DNA from: Bacteroidales bacterium UBA1374
Lineage (GTDB): Bacteria > Bacteroidota > Bacteroidia > Bacteroidales > UBA932
Direction of reading: 5' to 3'
Length of the DNA: 64,000 nt
NCBI GenBank assembly: GCA_002305545.1
Contig: DBRG01000017.1
Span: 141,656 to 205,655, forward strand
Made by a program: the position numbers and the translations under genes. Below are positions 25,519 to 35,000 of this stretch, piece by piece. How positions within the stretch are numbered: the stretch's first letter is position 1; every line of letters starts with the position of its first letter. The notes below the pieces were generated by a model. That model saw nothing but the letters and a program-made list of their open reading frames with translations, was not told where the DNA came from and ran no database searches.

Positions 25519-27093
25519 TTACCATCCGGGATTTTGCACCAGGTTTTTGTTTACATTCATTTCATGCTCGGGGAAAGGCAGTAATTCGTGTTTCCCGCTC
25601 TTGAATCCAAAATCGGTATTAGTCACGGCAACAGTTACTTTTCCATCGTTATGCAAGGCCGGAATTATCTTACCCTGCTGCGCCAGAACTGATGCCGCAT
25701 CACCCCAGCGTACCAGGTCCTGGTAACGGGTGCATTCAAAGCACAGTTCAAGCCGCTTTTCCTTCTTGATGTCTTCCAGGGTCAGGCTTCCAAGGGGTTC
25801 CAGTTGAGCTCTGGCGCGAACCTTGTTAATATAGTTCAGGGCAGAAGCCTGGTCTCCGGACAACAGGCAGGCTTCGGCGGCAAGCAACAATACCTCGGCA
25901 TAACGCATCCATCTAAAATTATTATAGCTGGAGTAACCCCAGGAATTGGTAACTACCTCATCTGAAGGAAAACGGTGTTTCCATTGCATGAATCCCTCAT
26001 TGCCATAAAGAGGGGTTGTGATCTGAATTGGAACATAGACCATTTGAAATGTTTCCCAGTCGAAAGCCCATCCGCCCCCCATCTGTTCACGGGTTTTCAT
26101 GGTATTGGTAAGACGGTATCCTTCAGGGCCTTCCATTGCCACAAAAGCCTCATAAAGCGATTTGGTGGGATTAAAAAATCCCCATCCCGTATTCCAGATC
26201 CCTTCCGGCATTCCTGTAAGATGGTCTGAACGCCAGTTGATCATCAGGCTAAAGAGCATCGTTCCCTGACTCCAGGCATTGTCCGGATCGTTTATGGCAT
26301 TGGATTCAAAAATATTTTCAGGTCCGAAATCGTTTGCCGAGCGCAACAATTGGCTAAAATCAGCTACCAGATCATATTTGTTGGAATTGATCACCGATTT
26401 AAGGGTGGTAGCGGCTTCGGCATATTTTTCCTGGAAGATCTGAGCTTTTCCCAAAAAGGCCAGTGCAGCTTCCTTGGTCAGCCGGGCCCCAATGGCTAGC
26501 TGCCCGTCTATCCCGCTTTTTGAGGGAAGAACGGCTGCAGCTTCTGTCAGGTTCTGTTCTACCCAGGCCCACATGGTGGGAATATCCCCGTTAGGCAACT
26601 GGTATTCATCGGCACCAAGCACATGATCGGCAAAAGGCACTGGTCCCCAGAGTGAAATGAGCTCGGTCATGGCCCACGCACGTGCTGTCTTGGCTTCGCC
26701 TACTACCCTGGCTTTAATATCTGTATCAGGTTTCACACGGTCTACGATCAGGTTGGACATGTATATTATACTGTACAAACCGCTGAAAGCCCCGCTAACC
26801 ACCGTACTGGCAGTGCTGAACCGGTATTCGTTGATCATTTCAAAGTTGCTGTTGTCTCCACGGCCCCCACCTCCACAATAAGTGTCATCGGACAACATGT
26901 TTTTCAGGTAGAACCAGTTGAAATACTGACCCCTCCAGGTGCTGTATACGGCTGTAATGGCTTCTGTAGCCTGTTCATCTGTCTGGTAGAAAGTATCTTC
27001 GGAAAGAACCCCCCACTGTTCAATATTCAGGCGTTCAGCACATGAATTGAGTAGCAGCAGTCCAAAAATCAAAGTGATAATATATTTTTTCAT
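25519..27093 (-). CDS. SusD-like outer-membrane glycan-binding lipoprotein
   Basis: A 524-residue RagB/SusD protein. Lipoprotein signal with LLNSC at the N-terminus, followed by helical TPR-like bundles, for example AKTARAWAMTELISLWGPVPF. The SusD C-terminal half includes RWMRYAEVLLLAAEACLLSG and KKEKRLELCFECTRYQDLVRWGD. It caps the SusC transporter and binds the oligosaccharide. It follows SusC by 12 bases and is followed by the CE1 esterase. By context the ligand is probably a xylan- or arabinose-containing oligosaccharide. Confidence 0.95.
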   Translation of the reverse strand: MKKYIITLIFGLLLLNSCAERLNIEQWGVLSEDTFYQTDEQATEAITAVYSTWRGQYFNWFYLKNMLSDDTYCGGGGRGDNSNFEMINEYRFSTASTVVSGAFSGLYSIIYMSNLIVDRVKPDTDIKARVVGEAKTARAWAMTELISLWGPVPFADHVLGADEYQLPNGDIPTMWAWVEQNLTEAAAVLPSKSGIDGQLAIGARLTKEAALAFLGKAQIFQEKYAEAATTLKSVINSNKYDLVADFSQLLRSANDFGPENIFESNAINDPDNAWSQGTMLFSLMINWRSDHLTGMPEGIWNTGWGFFNPTKSLYEAFVAMEGPEGYRLTNTMKTREQMGGGWAFDWETFQMVYVPIQITTPLYGNEGFMQWKHRFPSDEVVTNSWGYSSYNNFRWMRYAEVLLLAAEACLLSGDQASALNYINKVRARAQLEPLGSLTLEDIKKEKRLELCFECTRYQDLVRWGDAASVLAQQGKIIPALHNDGKVTVAVTNTDFGFKSGKHELLPFPEHEMNVNKNLVQNPGW

Positions 27094-27105
27094 GGCTGTA
27101 TTCTT

Positions 27106-30100
27106 TTAAAAAGTGATGTTTAAACCGAACATAGTCTTCTTGGAAAGGGGATATGCCCCTTTATCCAGACCCATACCATAGGTTGATCCATAGGACGCTG
27201 CCTCGGGATCCATACCCGGATACGTGGTGAAACAGAACCAGTCGTCCAGAGAAACATATAAGCGCAACGAATTGACGGCTATCTTGCGCATCCATTTGTG
27301 CGGCAGGGAATACCCAAGCTGTATCTGCTTGATTTTGAAATAAGATCCGTCAAAAACATTGGCGTCCGAGGTCCAGAATTTATCCTGGTCACCTCCACCA
27401 GGGCGGGGATACCTGGCATTGGTATTGGAAGAAGTCCAGCGTTCCTGATAGAACATAGCCAGCTTGTTTCCCTGCGGGCGGTCCACACGGTTAAGCAGGG
27501 AAAATATATCATTCCCCTGTGATCCCGATCCAAAGAGTGTCAGATCGAGTCCCTTCCAGGACATATTCAGGGTTATCCCATAAGTGAAATCAGGTAATGC
27601 ACTCCCTATCATGACTTTATCATCGTCGCTTATGAGCCCGTCTCCGTTATTGTCCACAAAGACGGGATCTCCTGTCTGCGAATCGATGTGATCCAGCTGG
27701 TACCCGCGCATGTACCAAACGGGATAGCCTACTTCAAAAGCCGTAAGTCCCGAGTAAGTATGGTAACTGCCACCCGATATGCGGCTGATAGAAGGATCAA
27801 GGTAGGTTACCTTGTTGGTGATGGTGGAAAGGTTCCCCCTGATGTTGTAGTTGAAGTCACCGATACTTCCGGTAAAACCCAGGTCAAATTCAAAGCCGTG
27901 GTTGTGAACGTTTCCTGCATTGACCGTAGTGCTGCTCACCCCGGTTTCATAAGGAGGCGTGGTAGCCACCAGAAGGTCTTTCGTTTCCTTGGAAAAATAA
28001 TCTGCAGTGAATGTTAGGCGGTCATTGAACATTCTCAGATCAATCCCGATATCAATCTGTTCCGATGTTTCCCAGCGGATATCCGGATTTGTCAGACCAG
28101 TGGGTGCCGATCCGATGTTGTAGGCAATCTCGTTGTAATAGGGATACGTATACCCGGACGCTATGGAAGTACGGTAACGGAATCCTCCCAGTGGCCCTAT
28201 ATTGCCGTTCTGTCCCCAGCTTGCCCTGAGTTTAAGGTAAGTCAGAACCTTGTTATTCTCCATGAATCCCTCTTTGGAAATGACCCAACCAGCCGAAACT
28301 GAAGGAAATGTTCCCCATCTTTTTTCCGTCGGCAGCACCGAGGCGTCAAAAGCATCCCGGCGCAAAACGGCCTGAAGCAGGTATTTGTCCAGGTAAGAAT
28401 AGGAAACACGTCCGAAATAGGACATTTTGGCTGATCTTCCAAATCCTCCACCTATGGTTCTGTTAGCTGTCGGGTCTGAATAACTGATGTCACGGAACAG
28501 GGGCAGGTCTTTGGTAAGTTTGTCGGTCCCCGCCGAGGTATAGTCATTACGGCTTTCAGCAAAGGAAATTCCTGCCATTAAATTGATACGGTGACTGTTT
28601 AGTTCCACATCATAATTGGCAAAATTTTCCCACTGGTAATAAATGTTGTTCCCTGAACTGCGGCTTAATGTCATTTTACTGCGGTAAACCATATCATTGG
28701 CATAATACAGTCCGCCATACGTCTTGCTGTTGTTATATCCCAGCCGGTAACCAAGTTTTGAGGTGATTGTCAGTCCTTTGACAGGAGTAAAATCGGCGTA
28801 AACGGTTCCCAGGACATTGGCGCCCCAGGAATCGGACTGCGTGGCATCACGCATGATCATGGGGTGCACCTGTTCGGAAGTGACAAACTGCGATACGCCA
28901 TAGTAATCTCCGCTCTCATTCTTAAGGTAATCATTGTAGAGAGCCACCCAGTCAGGATCATTCTGGTTGTTCTTCATAAACTGAGGCAGCTGGGAAGGGC
29001 TGTACAGGTTGGGGGTAAGAGGATCCATTGCCAGAACAGCTGCCAGCAAACTTCCGTATTCGGAACTTTCACTCACAGAACGGCTGTCCCATTTTTCCAG
29101 GGATGTAGTCACGCCAACTCGTAACCATTTTTTGATTTTATAATCTGCATTAATCTGCCCTGTCAGACGGTGGTACACATCGGCGTCTCCGGCAACTATC
29201 CCATCCTGATCCAGGTAATTAATAGAAGCGAAAAAATTGCCTCTTTCATTTCCACCCTGGAATCCCAGGCTGTGACGTTGCATAAGCGAAGTTTCAAAAG
29301 CCACATCAGCCCAGTTGGTATCAGTCACTCCATCGTATTTCTGATCAAACTCGGCTTGGGTAAAAGTGCCTGCTTCAACCATATAATCCATATATTGCGA
29401 AGCATTCATGACTTCCGGAATCTTGGCCAGGTCATTCAGAACATATTGAAAATCATAAAAGAAACTGCCTTCACCAGCACGTTTTCCCGAACGTGTTGTA
29501 ACCAATACGGCCCCATTCCCTGCCTGGGCTCCGTAAATCGCGGCCGAAGCCGCATCCTTGAGAACTTCTATGGATTCAATATTGTTGGGATCCAGGTAAC
29601 CAATATCGGAAACCTGCAGTCCGTCAACAAGAATAATGGGATCAACTGAGCCGGAATTGGAGCTTATGCCACGAACCCTGATATCCATTCCTTTTCCGGG
29701 AGCACCTGATGTGGTAATGATCTGCACTCCGGCCGTTTTTCCCTGAAGCGCTTCTTCTACACGGGCGACAGAGCGGTTTTCAATATCAGTGGTATTGATC
29801 TTTGCGATAGCTCCGGTCACATCGCTTTTACGCTGTACTCCGTAGCCTATGACCACTACATCTTCCAGTAATAGAGCATCTTCCTCCAGTCTTATTTCAA
29901 ACACACGGCGATCTCCTACCGGAATTTCTACCGTTTTATATCCCACAAAAGACACGGAAATAGTAGCGTTTTGAGGGACAGAAATTTCAAATTTCCCATC
30001 CTGATCTGTACTTACTCCCCGCTGCAATCCAACAACGGCTACATAAGCCCCAGGGAGAGCCAGGCCAGACTGGTCCACAACAGTACCACTGATACTGATC

Positions 30101-30198
30101 TGTACCTGCTGGGCTGCAACGCTTGCCGGAAGAATCAGCAATAAGCTGAAAACCAGCAAGGAAAACCTTATCACAGGTTGATAAATCATTTTTTTCAT
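27106..30198 (-). CDS. SusC-like TonB-dependent transporter
   Basis: A 1030-residue outer-membrane transporter. Signal peptide, CarboxypepD-regulatory-like domain (about 30-115: ISGTVVDQSGLALPGAYV), the SusC linker VVIGYGVQRKSDVTGA, plug (about 130-240, with AAIYGAQAGNGAVLVTT) and a 22-strand barrel ending in GLNITF. Forms the import complex with the adjacent SusD. It lacks an N-terminal STN domain, so it should not signal to an anti-sigma factor. This agrees with the hybrid two-component regulator nearby. Confidence 0.96.
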   Translation of the reverse strand: MKKMIYQPVIRFSLLVFSLLLILPASVAAQQVQISISGTVVDQSGLALPGAYVAVVGLQRGVSTDQDGKFEISVPQNATISVSFVGYKTVEIPVGDRRVFEIRLEEDALLLEDVVVIGYGVQRKSDVTGAIAKINTTDIENRSVARVEEALQGKTAGVQIITTSGAPGKGMDIRVRGISSNSGSVDPIILVDGLQVSDIGYLDPNNIESIEVLKDAASAAIYGAQAGNGAVLVTTRSGKRAGEGSFFYDFQYVLNDLAKIPEVMNASQYMDYMVEAGTFTQAEFDQKYDGVTDTNWADVAFETSLMQRHSLGFQGGNERGNFFASINYLDQDGIVAGDADVYHRLTGQINADYKIKKWLRVGVTTSLEKWDSRSVSESSEYGSLLAAVLAMDPLTPNLYSPSQLPQFMKNNQNDPDWVALYNDYLKNESGDYYGVSQFVTSEQVHPMIMRDATQSDSWGANVLGTVYADFTPVKGLTITSKLGYRLGYNNSKTYGGLYYANDMVYRSKMTLSRSSGNNIYYQWENFANYDVELNSHRINLMAGISFAESRNDYTSAGTDKLTKDLPLFRDISYSDPTANRTIGGGFGRSAKMSYFGRVSYSYLDKYLLQAVLRRDAFDASVLPTEKRWGTFPSVSAGWVISKEGFMENNKVLTYLKLRASWGQNGNIGPLGGFRYRTSIASGYTYPYYNEIAYNIGSAPTGLTNPDIRWETSEQIDIGIDLRMFNDRLTFTADYFSKETKDLLVATTPPYETGVSSTTVNAGNVHNHGFEFDLGFTGSIGDFNYNIRGNLSTITNKVTYLDPSISRISGGSYHTYSGLTAFEVGYPVWYMRGYQLDHIDSQTGDPVFVDNNGDGLISDDDKVMIGSALPDFTYGITLNMSWKGLDLTLFGSGSQGNDIFSLLNRVDRPQGNKLAMFYQERWTSSNTNARYPRPGGGDQDKFWTSDANVFDGSYFKIKQIQLGYSLPHKWMRKIAVNSLRLYVSLDDWFCFTTYPGMDPEAASYGSTYGMGLDKGAYPLSKKTMFGLNITF

Positions 30199-30237
30199 AA
30201 AAAATTGGTTTTGGTTATTACATATTGGTTAGTTGTT

Positions 30238-31893
30238 TTATTTCATTTTGTTTATTTCTAGTATAAAACTGATTAACTCCCTGTCATGAAGGTATTCCAT
30301 CCGGCACTGATTGTCGAATACCATCGTAGCTCCCGTTCCGGGATCGTAGGGATCCCATTCCGGTAAAGAAGTGACATTAGGATTGCCGCTCCGGGCAAAA
30401 TTGATCCAGGCGCGGCTCATTTTTTCGGCAAGACGGAAAGCTTCCTCACCTCCTCCGGTCATGTGCCGGCTCTTTTTGATATTGTTAAAAACAAACGGTA
30501 ATTCCATACAATGCATTGCACGCAGTGTGCCGTCAAGTACCGGGGATTCCCAGCTGAACAGATACATATATACCGGAGCCCCCTTCTGACGCACCTTCAT
30601 TTCTGCCTGATGTAAAGCTCCTTGACGAAAGCGCGTATCTATATCAAATAAATCCACAGGCCTGAATCCCGGATACGCTGCAGCAACTGCTTCTATAAAA
30701 GAATCTGTTTTGTCCCCGTATTTATCATTTAGTATATCCCTTGCCTTTTGCAGATCAATATTTCTCAGATCAGGAATATAAGTACTCGCAGAGAATTCGT
30801 GAAGTGTTGTACCAATTATCATGGGAATGTTTTTCGCAGTTTTGGGAGCCTCATGACCAAAAGGCTGTTCGGGCAGAAAGATCCCGTCTGTGGTTGGGGC
30901 CCATCCGAAGAGTAGGGACTGAAAACCGTCAGCTTCTGCTTCTTTTCTGATTTTGGCAACGGCTTTTTCCCCTGCACTTAATAATGTTTGGTAAGGTATG
31001 TTTTTAATTTGTTCTACCTGAGATGGTTGTAATGCCAGTTCACGCACCACTTCTATTCCGATCTTCCTGGAATATTCAGGTTCCATGGCAGATATCATGG
31101 ATCCGCTTTGTACTATAGCTTTGTGAAATAATCCCGAAGCACGCTCAGTGGCAAGTATTGTGGACACTTTCCCTCCTCCGCCGGATTGCCCAAACAGAGT
31201 TACATTCTGAGGATCTCCGCCAAAGTGTGTGATGTTGTCCCTGACCCATTCCAGGGCCATGATTATATCCAGAATACCCAGGTTTCCCGACATGCTGTAT
31301 TTTTCTCCGAAAGCGGACAAATCCAGGAATCCAAGAATATTTAACCGGTGATTCAGGGTTACTACCACAATATCTCCGGACATCGCCAGGGATGCCCCGT
31401 CGTAAGCAGGTAATTCCTGTCCCGACCCTGCCGAGTATCCTCCTCCGTGCAACCAGACCATGACAGGACGTTTTTTCCCGTCTTCCAGTCCGGGTGTCCA
31501 GATATTCAGGCGCTGACAGTCTTCTCCGGGGAATCCGTCATCCCAATTAAAAGCAAAAGCCAGCTCATCGCTTTGCCATCCGGTCCTTATTGCTTGTGGA
31601 CATACCGGTCCGTATGCCCTGCAGCTGCGTATGCCTTCCCATGCAGCAGGACGTTGCGGCAATTCAAATCGTTGTGCCGTAGCATAAGGAATCCCTTTAA
31701 AAATTGTGAGCCCGTTTTCAATGTAGCCGGCTACTTTACCCGTATAGGTCTCTGCTATAGCGTCCGCCGAAGAAGCTGCAATCCGGGAATCGTCCTTGCT
31801 GACAAACGTGTAACTGTCTGTTCCGCAGGAACACCCTGTCACAACGAGAACAAATAGGCACATAACAATACTGATCGTTGATTTCATAAGCAT
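30238..31893 (-). CDS. Carboxylesterase type B lipoprotein
   Basis: A 551-residue alpha/beta hydrolase of the carboxylesterase/cholinesterase family. Lipoprotein signal with VVTGC (Cys21), oxyanion loop VWLHGGGYSAGSG, nucleophile Ser237 in GQSGGGG, acid around TLHEFSAS and catalytic His near ALHQAE or MHCMELPF. The nucleophile elbow is usually GESAGG, so the Gln and Gly here are variants. Several arabinoxylan PULs carry such esterases to cut phenolic or acyl esters. It is the first gene of the PUL transcript, behind a -7 box and a direct-repeat operator candidate. Confidence 0.88.
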   Translation of the reverse strand: MLMKSTISIVMCLFVLVVTGCSCGTDSYTFVSKDDSRIAASSADAIAETYTGKVAGYIENGLTIFKGIPYATAQRFELPQRPAAWEGIRSCRAYGPVCPQAIRTGWQSDELAFAFNWDDGFPGEDCQRLNIWTPGLEDGKKRPVMVWLHGGGYSAGSGQELPAYDGASLAMSGDIVVVTLNHRLNILGFLDLSAFGEKYSMSGNLGILDIIMALEWVRDNITHFGGDPQNVTLFGQSGGGGKVSTILATERASGLFHKAIVQSGSMISAMEPEYSRKIGIEVVRELALQPSQVEQIKNIPYQTLLSAGEKAVAKIRKEAEADGFQSLLFGWAPTTDGIFLPEQPFGHEAPKTAKNIPMIIGTTLHEFSASTYIPDLRNIDLQKARDILNDKYGDKTDSFIEAVAAAYPGFRPVDLFDIDTRFRQGALHQAEMKVRQKGAPVYMYLFSWESPVLDGTLRAMHCMELPFVFNNIKKSRHMTGGGEEAFRLAEKMSRAWINFARSGNPNVTSLPEWDPYDPGTGATMVFDNQCRMEYLHDRELISFILEINKMK

Positions 31894-31909
31894 AAGGATT
31901 GTATAATTA

Positions 31910-31917
31910 CAAAACTA
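31910..31917 (-). promoter_or_regulatory. Predicted -7 box of the esterase-rich PUL
   Basis: The minus strand reads TAGTTTTG, matching TAnnTTTG, with a leader of about 12 bases before the carboxylesterase ATG. Confidence 0.55.
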
Positions 31918-31937
31918 CAGATACACGATCGTTGGAA

Positions 31938-31966
31938 TTTTCCGGAATCATTACATTTTTTCCGGA
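31938..31966. promoter_or_regulatory. Direct repeat, candidate operator for the hybrid regulator
   Basis: TTTTCCGGA occurs at 31938-31946 and again at 31958-31966, exactly 20 bases apart (about two helical turns). It lies over the -33 region of the PUL promoter. AraC-type output domains usually bind paired direct repeats at this spacing, and the divergent gene encodes such a protein. Confidence 0.5.
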
Positions 31967-32088
31967 TTTGTCCGCACGAGGTATGCTTTTGTTTCTTTTT
32001 TGTTCATTTTTTATCACATTTTATCATAATTGTCAGATTCTGTTCTGATTTCTGTATTTTCGTCTTTAATTCAAGTTTTACCCAGGTT

Positions 32089-35000
32089 ATGACTATCCGA
32101 CGTTTGGTTACAACAATTTTTTTTCTTTCCGTATTCCTCTGCGGATTTACAAACACCCTATCATCAACCGAGTTTGCCGATGGTTTTTTTTCTCTTTCTT
32201 CAAACTTATCCAATCAGAATATCAGGTGTTTTGGAGAAGACAAACACGGATATATATGGATAGGTACAGGTAGGGGGCTGAACCGTTTCAATGGTTATGA
32301 ATTTAGCCAGTATTTAAGAAGCGGCGATAGTACCGCTTTGGTTGACAATCAATTACAGCATATTTTCAGGGATTCACAGGACAGGATGTGGTTCCTGACT
32401 GTAAACGGCTTGAGTCTCTATGGTCCTGACGGACATTTTACAAATTATCCTGTAGAAGGCCCGAACAGAAATTGTCTTAAAATCCTGGAAAATTCTGAAG
32501 GGACATTGTATCTGAGTCTGGGGACTTCTCTTTCTGTTTTTAATCCTGAAAGTGAAACATTCAAGCATGCATTGAATATTGAATTTTCCGGGTTCCCAAA
32601 TACCTTTCATATGGACCGTCTGGACAGGTTATGGCTTGTAACTCCGGCTAAAGTGTTCTGTTACGATTCAAAAACACTTGAGTTGAAAGCTTCATGGGAA
32701 ACGCCGGGATATATCGCGTACTCCCATCTGCGAAATAACGGAGAACTCTGGCTTGCAGGGGAACAAATGCTCTCCATCCTGGATACCCGGACCGGTGGTT
32801 ATTCTTCATTACCCCCGGGGATTACCGGCAACAGGATGTTGATGAACTCAAGAATCACACATATACAGCCGTACAACAGAAATTCAATGTTGATCAATAC
32901 AGCAGACCAGGGACTGTTTCTTTACCTGCCTTTAACAGATATATTGATCCATCAGAGAGACAAGGATTTTCCTTTTGATGTTCCCGATGCAGAAATCACC
33001 ACAATATATGAAGATTCACGTTCCAATATTTTTATTGGAACTTATGACAAAGGCTTTTATGTAAGAAATCCTTCCCGCCGGTCCTTTGGTGTAAATACAT
33101 TACTGTCAGAAAGGTATAACGGAATAAATATCGTTTCACTTGATACAGACAGCAGTGGGAATGTGTGGATATCCGCACGCCGTGAGGGTGTTTCTTTATA
33201 TGATCGCGTTACAGATTCGATTATTGATCTCTCGGATATGATCGAAAGAGTGGTCCCCGGATTTTTGAATGATCCTTTAATCAACATCCATGTAGCTCCG
33301 GATAATACTGTCTGGCTCTATCATTTTAAAGAACTGATCGCGCTGAAATACACCCGGGGAAATATCCGTCTGGTAAAACGGTTTAAATCCCTTCCTCCAG
33401 TCATTTCAGTTACTTCAGATAAAGAGGGAACATTATGGATAGGGACTTTCAGCCACCAGATCTATTTCCTTGAAAAAGGGTCCTCTGAGATAAAAAAAAT
33501 GGATTTATTTCATCCCGGGTTTGTGTATATTCCTCATATATTACCTTTATCCGATGGATCTCTTTTTATTCCGGGGTTCCAACAGAATCCAAGGATTTTG
33601 TATCCGGAGGATATGCATTTTGAAAAACTGGATATCCAACACTTTTTTCCCGATTTGCCGCTGATCCCGTCTGCCTTAATGGAGGATTCGGCGGGAATTA
33701 TCTGGATGGGGACTGTTGGAAACGGACTGATCAAATATACACCTGCCACCGGGGAAATTATCCCGGTCAGGGATCTTTCCTGCAATGACATAAGTGACCT
33801 GTTGGAAGACAACGCGGGGCAGGTCTGGATCAGCACACAGTATGGATTGATCCGTTACGACAGAACCATTGACCGGTATTTTAGCTATACTGCCCAGGAT
33901 GGCATATCTGGAAACCAGTTTAACGAAAGGAGTGCCGTAAGGCTGCCTGATAACACTTTGGCTTTTGGCGGAACACATGGAATCACTCATTTCAATCCCC
34001 TGGACATTGCCCAAAAAAGATCGGTCCCGCTATGTTTTGAATACCTGAAAATCCACAACAAACTGGTTTTGCCATCTGAAGATGGACCTATAAAACGCTC
34101 GCTGACAGAAACTCCGGAAATAGTTCTGGACCACACACAGAACAATTTCAGTATATCTTTTGCTGCATTGGATTACCACAATGCAGCCCCGCGCGTGGAA
34201 TATAGCTACCGTTTATCGGGATATGATAAAGAGGATATTTCGGCCGGCCAGTACCGGGAAGCTTATTATTCCAACCTTCCCGCAGGCACTTATACATTTA
34301 CAGTGCATATAAAAAACCATGACAACACCATTGCAGAGATATCCCGATCGTTGTCTTTGCGGATCAAGAGAGCTCCCTGGTTCTCCTGGTGGGCCTGGCT
34401 GCTTTACGGGTTGTCGGGTGCCCTAATCCTGGGAAGCATACTTGCATTGTACCTGAGGATCAAAAGAAACAAAATAAGAACCCGGCAGATTGAAATGGAA
34501 CGGGAACGAGAGATCCAGCAGAGTGAGACCAACATGAAATTCTTTTCCAATATTTCCCATGAATTCCGGACACCATTGACCATGATCGCCGGCCCCATTT
34601 CTACGTTGGCCAATGATAAATCCATCTCCGAAGAGAACCGGCAGTTAGTTATTATCATTCAGCGCAGTGTCCGGAGAATGCTCAAGCTGATCAATCAGTT
34701 ATTGGATTTTTATAAACTTGAAAACGACACACTTAAACTTCGGGTAAGAAAAACAGACATCATTGAGCCGGTAAACAAGTTGGTAGATATTTTCAGGATC
34801 AATGCTTCAGAAAAAGACATAACCCTGCGTACCAAAGGACTGGAAGATACATTTCTTACCTGGATAGACGAAGATAAAATTGACAAGATCATTGGAAATC
34901 TGTTGGCCAACGCGGTGAAATTTTCTACGCCCGGGAAAGGACGTATAGAGGTGACATTCGATGTGGTAGACAGTAAAGATGCAGAAAAGAGCTTTAATCT

